This document shows positions 57,501 to 64,000 of a stretch of 64,000 nt of DNA, piece by piece (the stretch's first letter is position 1; the number at the start of each line of letters is the position of its first letter). The notes below the pieces were generated by a model. The model was not told the origin of the DNA, searched no databases, and was given only the letters and a program-made list of their open reading frames with translations. The translations under genes were made by a program, and so were the position numbers. Source of the DNA: Campylorhamphus procurvoides (lineage: Eukaryota > Chordata > Aves > Passeriformes > Dendrocolaptidae); contig WBMV01004379.1 in NCBI GenBank assembly GCA_013396655.1, forward strand, positions 222,523 through 286,522. The letters run 5' to 3'.

Positions 57501-60500
57501 TTGAGTTCCCACTGTCCTGAGAGGGGAACCAAGGCAGGGAGCTCATGAGATGTCAGGGGAAGGGAAGGGAAGGGGAGACCTGAACTGGAGCTGCTGAAGT
57601 GAGGGCAGACCCAGCCCTGCTCAGGCCCTGCTGCTGCCACATCCTAAATGGTGTCACTGTCACAACAACCAGCAGGGCCTTCTCTCTGCTGTCCTGAGGC
57701 ACAACAAACATTGAGCTTTGTGTGTGATGCCTGAGGCATCCTCAGCCCTGGAGCAGCCCAGCCAAGGGCCTGACACAGTCCTGGCTCTTTAGGCTGCCTG
57801 CACTGCTCACCCCTCTGAAATGCATCTTCTCCTCTTTGTAAATATTTTTAAAGACTTAAGGAAAACAAACATTATCTATTTCTGGGCCAAAATCTGAGGA
57901 CAAAAATTTTGCACTTTGCTGCTACTGGATGGGGTTTGTTTTTCCTTCAACACTGTTCCCAGGGTAAGAGTTTTACTTTTGCATCCACTATGTAAATGAG
58001 GCTTCATCAATAAGTCTCAGGTGGAAATTCCCCTGTTTGCAAATGGAAATTTTCCTCTGGTGACTGTAAAAATGATTTTCTTTCAGCCAAAGCCATCTCT
58101 CATTTTAGAGAAAAAAAGAGGAAAAAATTCCTTTTGCATTCCTTTCTTCCTTGTTGTCACTGATGACTCATGCAATGGCCTTTGCTACTTATTTCTGACT
58201 CTTAAGTGATTTTTCAGGTGGCTGCTAAAAAAATTCTTAAAGCATTTGTCACTGGCATCTGCCTCGTTTGGTAGCATGATAAATATATTCTGATTTTTAT
58301 GCAGAGAGTGTACTTGTTTGGGTTCTGAATGTTGCTTAGTTTGGACTAGGCATTTAAAATATCAAATAAAGCTAAACAAAACCCACTGAAATATAACAAA
58401 CTCATGAGTTTGTGCAAAATATTTAGCCCAGGCAGGCACCTGCATCTGCCTTGTGTGCAGCCACCCACCCACACAAGAGTCTGCAAGATCCGGTCTTACT
58501 GGAAACTATTAATAAAGACCCCCAAAATTCCCAAACTGGATGAAGGACTCTCATTTTAGTGCTCTGACTTTGTCACTGAGGTCTGGGTTTATGTTTTTTT
58601 CAGAACCCAGCACGGATGTGAACTTGAGCTGTAGTTCTGAGTGTGGGAAGACTGGGTGCTGCTTTTCTTCTGGTAGCAAAGAGAGGGATCCAGAATCCCC
58701 TAAGAGTAATTTCAAGATTAAATAGGGTGGTTTAGTTAAACAGGCAGTTACAATTCATAATGGAAATTTGTGGTTTTATAGATCACTCATTTGTATTGCA
58801 AAAAAGAGAGAGAGAAAGGAAAGTTGTTTGTCCCTTCTGATAGAAAAAGGATGGAGCTTCTGGCCATCTGTGTCTGACATTTTTTGGGTTTGTATCAAAA
58901 CAACATCTTCAATAGGAGGAATTTTTTTGAGCAGCTTTCCTTGTGTTGGGGAAATGCTCTGTGTGTGTTTGCAGTTCCAGCCTGAAGTGATAAAGGAGAG
59001 TAATTTTTGTGTTGAGGCACTGATGCTCTGAACTTGTGCAGCACCACCAGGTAAAGACCTCAAGGGACTTGTGCAACCAGCAGAGCTTCACCAAAATGCC
59101 CCATGGAATGCAGAGTGACACTGTCTGTGCTCTGCACCCAGAGGAACCTGGCACAGTGAGAGCACCAGGATGAGGAGCAGACCATGAGTATCTCACTCCA
59201 GGTCCTGTCCTTGGAAGTCTTGGGGTTTTGCAGCACTTTGTGTAATTTTGCCGGGGATTTTTGTTGGTGTTGGTTTGTATTTGTGGGGGTTTTCCCCACA
59301 CCATTTTGCCCTGTTTTTGCAGTCAATAACTCACACTGTATCCCTGATTTAGCTGTGGCCTCACATATCTGGGTCAGGATCCTCTCCTCCTATCTCACAT
59401 TTGACTAATACCTTCCACCCTGTTCTCTGGGATGATGTGCTGATTGCAACACCAGCAATTAGCACGATGTGCTTTTTTCTTAACACAATAACTTGGCACG
59501 GGCAGAGGTTGTGACTTAGAAACTCTGGTGAAGAAACAACCCAGGAGGTCCCAAACGCAGCCTCCCTGTTCATTCTGATAATTCTGCAGCAGAAATGCCC
59601 CCAGGGTTTCCCCCTGTACAAATCCTGTGGCATTGCTGATGATGCTCAAGAAGGGAATCTCAGCTGCAGCTCCCTCAGTTCTTGTCACTCTTTTCCTCTG
59701 CAGACTTTATGGGGAAATCATTCATGGAGGAATGCATTGTTCTCAGGTCTGCAGTAGCCTTCGTTTCAATGCGTAGTCACACAAATAAAACAGTACTTTT
59801 ATCTGGGCAAGGACACCAGATCAGGCCACTCTGGCCTTCAGCAAGAGAGCCGAGTGTCTTTGGCATTGTTCTCCCTTCTCTGGGTCGTTTCAGAGGCTTT
59901 TTGAGCAGTCCTTGAATCCCAGCCCCTAATAATTCACTACCAGCTCCTTACACCTCGTGGAAAGGTTTTGCTTAATGATGTTTTTGTCTGAATGCATGTC
60001 CATCAAAGAGAAAAACATGCTGGGGCTTTGTCGTGGGTTTAGCCTCTGAAATGGCTCCTGTGGCAATATCAACAAGCAAACTGTGGCCTTGTCCTCGACA
60101 GAAAAACAACTCCTCTTATAACACTGTGTCCTCAGCTGTCCCAGAGTCTGAGCTTTCAAATTACTGTCAGTTTGTCTTCAGAGAAATGTCCTTCTGAGAG
60201 GGTTGCTTGGGCATAGGTGAAGAAGAGAGGGAAACAGCATCTGCTTGGGGTTGGTTAAGGATGTTTGTGCTTGTGATGCTTTGGGGTTTGTTCCCCTAAA
60301 TATCCTCACCTGGTGTCAGTCCCCTGCCTTGTCCTCAGCAGGGGACAGGCCAGTTTCATGGGGCTGCAGGCACAGACTTTACAGTATTTAAGCATTTAAA
60401 CAGTACAACTAAAAGTGTATGAGTTCTGAATGTATTAGCAACACTTACTATTTATTATTAGTAGTGCCCTATTCCTATAAACCAGGAATTTATGTCAAAT

Positions 60501-61027
60501 TAGGTGGGTGCTGTTGTAGCACTGCTAGATCAGAGCTTGGTTTCCCTGGGATGTGTTTGCTTTGATAGCCCTTCTGGTGAGTTGAGCAGTTTGTAGGTGT
60601 TATCTCCAATGTCCCACCACGCTGCTGATGCTCCAGGAATAGTCAAATGGGGCTTGACATTAACATTGTGACTTCATATCTGAATTTCCCCAATAAAGTT
60701 TAGGAGATTTAGAACCTGCAGTTGGTTTAGATTAGTCAACACTTTCCTCGGAGCATTAGCACTGGTTTTCAAAGTGATGAACATCTAGTCTTCTCCTCGC
60801 CTTCTACGTTGTGTCCTATTTGAGTAAGAATCTGTGAAATACAGTGGTATTTTGTGAATTTGTGAAGTTCATTGGAATTTGCAGGGCTCTGGCAGCTCTG
60901 TCTATTTGAAGATGAACTGAAAGCTCAAAATATGCAAATGTACATGTACAGCAGTTGGAGGCTGCGAGGTGTGGTTAATGCTCAGTGCAGTTTGCCATGA
61001 TATCCTGGTGTCCCTTCAGTGTGCCCC

Positions 61028-61048
61028 TATATATATATATATATATAT
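61028..61048. repeat. (TA)n microsatellite
   Basis: About ten TA units in intergenic DNA. Confidence 0.9.
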
Positions 61049-61497
61049 GTGTTTGTGTTTAAAGAACTCCCCAGAGCCTGTAGAATGTAGTGTTAGGCTA
61101 TAGCACATAGAACTCTTGTGTGACGTGCAAAAAGAAACCAATAGTCAAATCTTGAAGCAGTTTGGCCTGGCCAGGGTCTTTTCTGAGCAGGGGACGTGTC
61201 CTGTGGCTGTTCTCATACAGGTGAGCTCTCTGCTCACCACTGACAGCCTGCACACTTCATGTGGCTGTGATCCTACTTCAGACCTTGTTGCCAACAAACC
61301 CCAAACCCCAGACCCCCTTTTGACTTTTAAACAAGAGTGAGTTCCCAGCAGTGTGTGCAGTGGTGCCACAGAGCTGCAGCCAGGCGCGGTTTCCCTCTGC
61401 TCACTCGTGTTAACCACATGGAGCAGCAGAGCCTCCACTCTCCTAGACCTGCTCGGGCTTCCTGTTTGTCTTGGGGCACAAAAACTGCAGCCAGTTG

Positions 61498-61518
61498 GTT
61501 TGTTTGTTTGTTTGTTTA
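61498..61518. repeat. (GTTT)n microsatellite
   Basis: Five GTTT units in intergenic DNA. Confidence 0.9.
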
Positions 61519-63734
61519 CCCCCTGCCCCAGCAAGTGGAGGATGAGAGAGGTTACCTCTGGCCGTGGTGTGGAAGTGGGGAATGCAGCCACCAAAGTGCT
61601 GGTGTTTGCTAAATGTGCCAACATCTCTGTGGCTCAGGACCCAGGAGGGCAGGCAGGGTGTTTGTCTCTCCAGGTGCTCCACTGGCAGTTGGAAGGGCTC
61701 TTGCTGGGTGATCCTGTAAACACTGAGGTGCTGTGGTTACGTTACTGACTCCTTGTCAGCCCTTCTTTCTCCGGCTGTTCTTCCTCACCTGGGCCGTGGA
61801 CACTGGCTAAACCTCTCGATGGTGTGACAGTGGTGAGTCCTAGGCTGGGGTCTGCACCCTCCCCAGGCAGGGCAAGGCAGCCCCTGCCTCAGCAGGAGGG
61901 TGGAATTTGCTTCTGGCAAACCCACCAGAGCAGGTGACATGCAGCCCACACCCTGTGTGTGGCAGGGGAGCCTGAGCTGGGAACACACAACCAGCCTTGC
62001 AGAGCTTCATGAACAACTCTGGGTAAATTTAAACCAGGCTGGCACACAGCAGGGATGGGCTCTGTGAACTGGCCTGCCTTGCATCCCTCACACTGGAGCA
62101 TTTGGAATAATGCCATGGGCATGGCACGTACCCTTCTTCAAGTGTCCTCTTCAAACACATTAGCACTGTTTGGTTCTCAGTAACCCAGAGGAAAACCAAG
62201 TAACTGACCTTCCATTCTGTTCTTCCTGGAGGTTTTGGATCTTAAATCCAGCAGGTTGCAAACTACTTTTCTGGCTTTTAGTCCCTTTTCCCTTTCCCTA
62301 TGGTTTTTGATATCCAGCTTCTCCCAGGCCAGGTGAGCAAATGTGTTCAGTGTTCAGTACAGTCCTACACGTGAACCTTGGAGATGGAATAGAAAAGCTG
62401 TTGAAAGGGGTGGGGGAATGACAGAACAGAAACCAGAATTCCTGTAAACAGTCTGTTAAAAATATTCTCACAACACATGTCAGGGCTGATGATTTAAAAT
62501 AGACAATTTCTGAGCGTTAAAAGGTCACATGGAGACACGATAGTAGATTCAAATGGAGTTGAAGAGTGAATGTTTCAACAGTCACATTTTGTACTGATGG
62601 CAAGATATCTGTGTTGCCAACTAGTAATGCTCAGGGAAAAAAATGAGTCAGAATGCAAGAATAATGAGCTTTTCTTGGATGATAATATGGAAAAAAAAGA
62701 AAGAATTTATACCTTAATCACATGCCTCCAGCAGCAGAAGCTTTAGGAAAAATGGTGATGCTGGGTGGGAGTCATAAAATTGCAGGACCCATCAGGGTTA
62801 CACGATAGGACTAACCATGTCTTGTACCAGGATTGTTTGTTTCCATGTGTGGCAGTGAAATAATTAAAATCACAAATCCACATTCACAATCTTTTCTCAT
62901 CTGTGACCCGAAGTATGCTGGGAACTTATGAGGAGATGTGTGAAAAGAGAGAGATTTTTAAAACGAACAAATGGTCTTGGGGTATCTAATTGCTGCTGAA
63001 AATTTAATGAGACAGAGAGGAATGATTGTCTTTGAACACTAGAAACATTTCTTGTCCCCATCTGCTGCTGCTTCGGAACCACTGATTTCCCGTGCCAGGG
63101 GGAGAGCTGCTCTGTGCCAGGGGGTGTGAGGAGTCCCAAACCTCGGGGCACTCGGGGGGCTGCACTGGTGCTTTGGTGCCCGGGTGGGTTTGCTCTGTGC
63201 CCACTGGGCTCTACAACAGGTTGGAGGGAGAAAAAAAAAAGTGTGGATAACCCTGTATGTTCTTGGCATCGAGCATTTATGGGAGTGCTTGTTCCCACTC
63301 CCACGATTGGCAGGCACTGGTGGAACACCAGGAGTGTCACAGCCTCCTGCTCCTGCCTCAGACCCACCTCGCCCCCCTCAAATCCACCTGAGCCTCCTTT
63401 GGGATTTGGGCTCTTCCCCGTTTTTCTTGCCCAGCTCCTCTCCAGACGAAGGGGAGAACAGCAGCACGGCCGAGGGGGAACCAGGGAGCGCTTTCCAGGG
63501 AAGGAGTGAACGCTGTGCTGTTCCGCAGCGCCCGGAGCTCTGCGGCAGGAGGGGACAGCCACGTCACGGTGCGGGCACCGCAACCCGTGCGGGGCCAGGG
63601 GAGAGCTGCGGGGACACGGAGCACTGGGGAGTGCGGGGACAAGGAGCAGAGAGCGGGGCGGGGCTGCGGAGCAGTGAGCGGTGCGGAGAGATGCGGGGCT
63701 GCAGCGCACTGAGCTGTGAGTGATGCGGGGTAGT

Positions 63735-63875
63735 GATCGATGCGGGGCCGCGGAGCCGTGATCAGTGATCGATGCGGGGATGCGGTGCGGGGCCGCGGAG
63801 CCGTGATCAGTGATCGGTGCGGGGCAATGATCGATCCGGGGCCGCGGAGCCGTGCTCAGTGATCGATGCGGGCTC
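63735..63875. repeat. GC-rich tandem repeat, about 45-52 bp unit
   Basis: GGGGCCGCGGAGCCGTG recurs at about 63744, 63789 and 63838, with ATCAGTGATCGATGCGGG-type spacers between. Confidence 0.85.
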
Positions 63876-63908
63876 CCCCCGCATCACGCGCATCCCCGGT
63901 GCGGTGCG

Positions 63909-64000
63909 GGTCCGGGTGGGATCCTGCGTGGGTCCGGGGCGGTCCCTGCGCGGCTGTGGGTGCGGGTCGGATCCTGCGTGGGTCCGGGGCGGTCCCTGCG
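63909..64000. repeat. 50 bp GC-rich tandem repeat cut by the window end
   Basis: ATCCTGCGTGGGTCCGGGGC occurs at 63921 and again at 63971, so the unit is 50 bp. The array continues beyond the window. Confidence 0.85.

Larger units (their letters stand above)
47816..63380. other. About 15.6 kb without a recognised gene
   Basis: Both strands carry only short chance frames. Two isolated segments have good splice signals (50497-50571 and 51412-51500). A/T-rich stretches at about 49080-49400 and 57060-57300 look like possible conserved non-coding DNA. There is a (TA)n run at 61028 and a (GTTT)n run at 61498. Human has no coding gene between TMEM201 and PIK3CD that I know of, so an empty interval is expected. 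Confidence 0.6.
63380..64000 (+). promoter_or_regulatory. CpG island at the window edge, possible PIK3CD promoter or first exon
   Basis: GC and CpG density rise sharply from about 63430 to the window end, with a CRE-like CACGTCAC at 63560. In human the next gene after TMEM201, on the same strand, is PIK3CD, whose first exons are non-coding. No coding sequence of PIK3CD is visible, so the link is by position only. Longer frames on either strand here look like chance frames in GC-rich DNA. Confidence 0.45.

Noticed and set aside
59704..59746. Exon-like segment after the acceptor TTTTCCTCTGCAG
   Set aside because: The acceptor is good, but the donor (CAG|GTCTGC) is weak and the segment is only 43 bp with no supporting context.
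62897..63709. A 270-codon minus-strand frame near the window end
   Set aside because: Low-complexity Pro/Ser/Arg composition in a CpG island, no recognisable domain, and the region is also open in other frames.

Overview
This is a window of a bird nuclear genome, probably an oscine passerine. The evidence is vertebrate split genes with compact introns, the SLC25A33-TMEM201 neighbour pair (human 1p36.22 order), a CR1 LINE 3' end, and a minus-strand SINE with a tRNA-Ile-like head and CR1-like tail that resembles the songbird element TguSINE1. There is no prokaryotic or viral gene content, and no CRISPR array or tRNA gene. Most short open frames in the window are chance frames in introns, UTRs and repeats.

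Layout, with every convincing gene on the + strand. (1) 1-12642: SLC25A33, the mitochondrial pyrimidine nucleotide carrier, from within intron 1 to the stop codon; exons 2-7 are intact and exon 1 lies upstream of the window. (2) 12643-16150: 3' UTR and intergenic DNA. (3) 16180-18190: a repeat-rich, poorly assembled block. It has a CR1 3' end, a 49-61 bp minisatellite apparently grown from that CR1 tail, an exact 288 bp duplication joined by a single N, a 319 bp N gap, and a GTGTGGGGACAC-type repeat that also contains a direct duplication. The promoter and first exon of TMEM201 should lie about here and cannot be found. (4) 22871-39810: TMEM201 (Samp1/NET5), the inner nuclear membrane protein, exons 2-11 intact, with a likely short isoform ending at 26944 by read-through of intron 6. 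Its 3' UTR probably runs to a poly(A) signal at 43849. (5) 44620-46100: a CpG-rich block holding a single-exon forkhead gene (45031-45732, 233 aa). Its DNA-contact helix is standard but the rest of the domain is divergent, and I could not assign it to one Fox subfamily. I know of no forkhead gene at this place in human. (6) 46100-63380: about 17 kb without a recognised gene, holding a 37/40 bp tandem repeat, two isolated exon-like segments and A/T-rich stretches that could be conserved non-coding DNA. (7) 63380-64000: a CpG island with GC-rich tandem repeats at the window edge, at the place where synteny predicts the start of PIK3CD.

The genes do not form one pathway. SLC25A33 imports pyrimidine nucleotides into mitochondria, TMEM201 works in nuclear envelope-cytoskeleton coupling, and the forkhead protein is a predicted transcription factor. 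The most useful leads are the divergent forkhead gene, the missing TMEM201 first exon, and the origin and misassembly of the minisatellite block.
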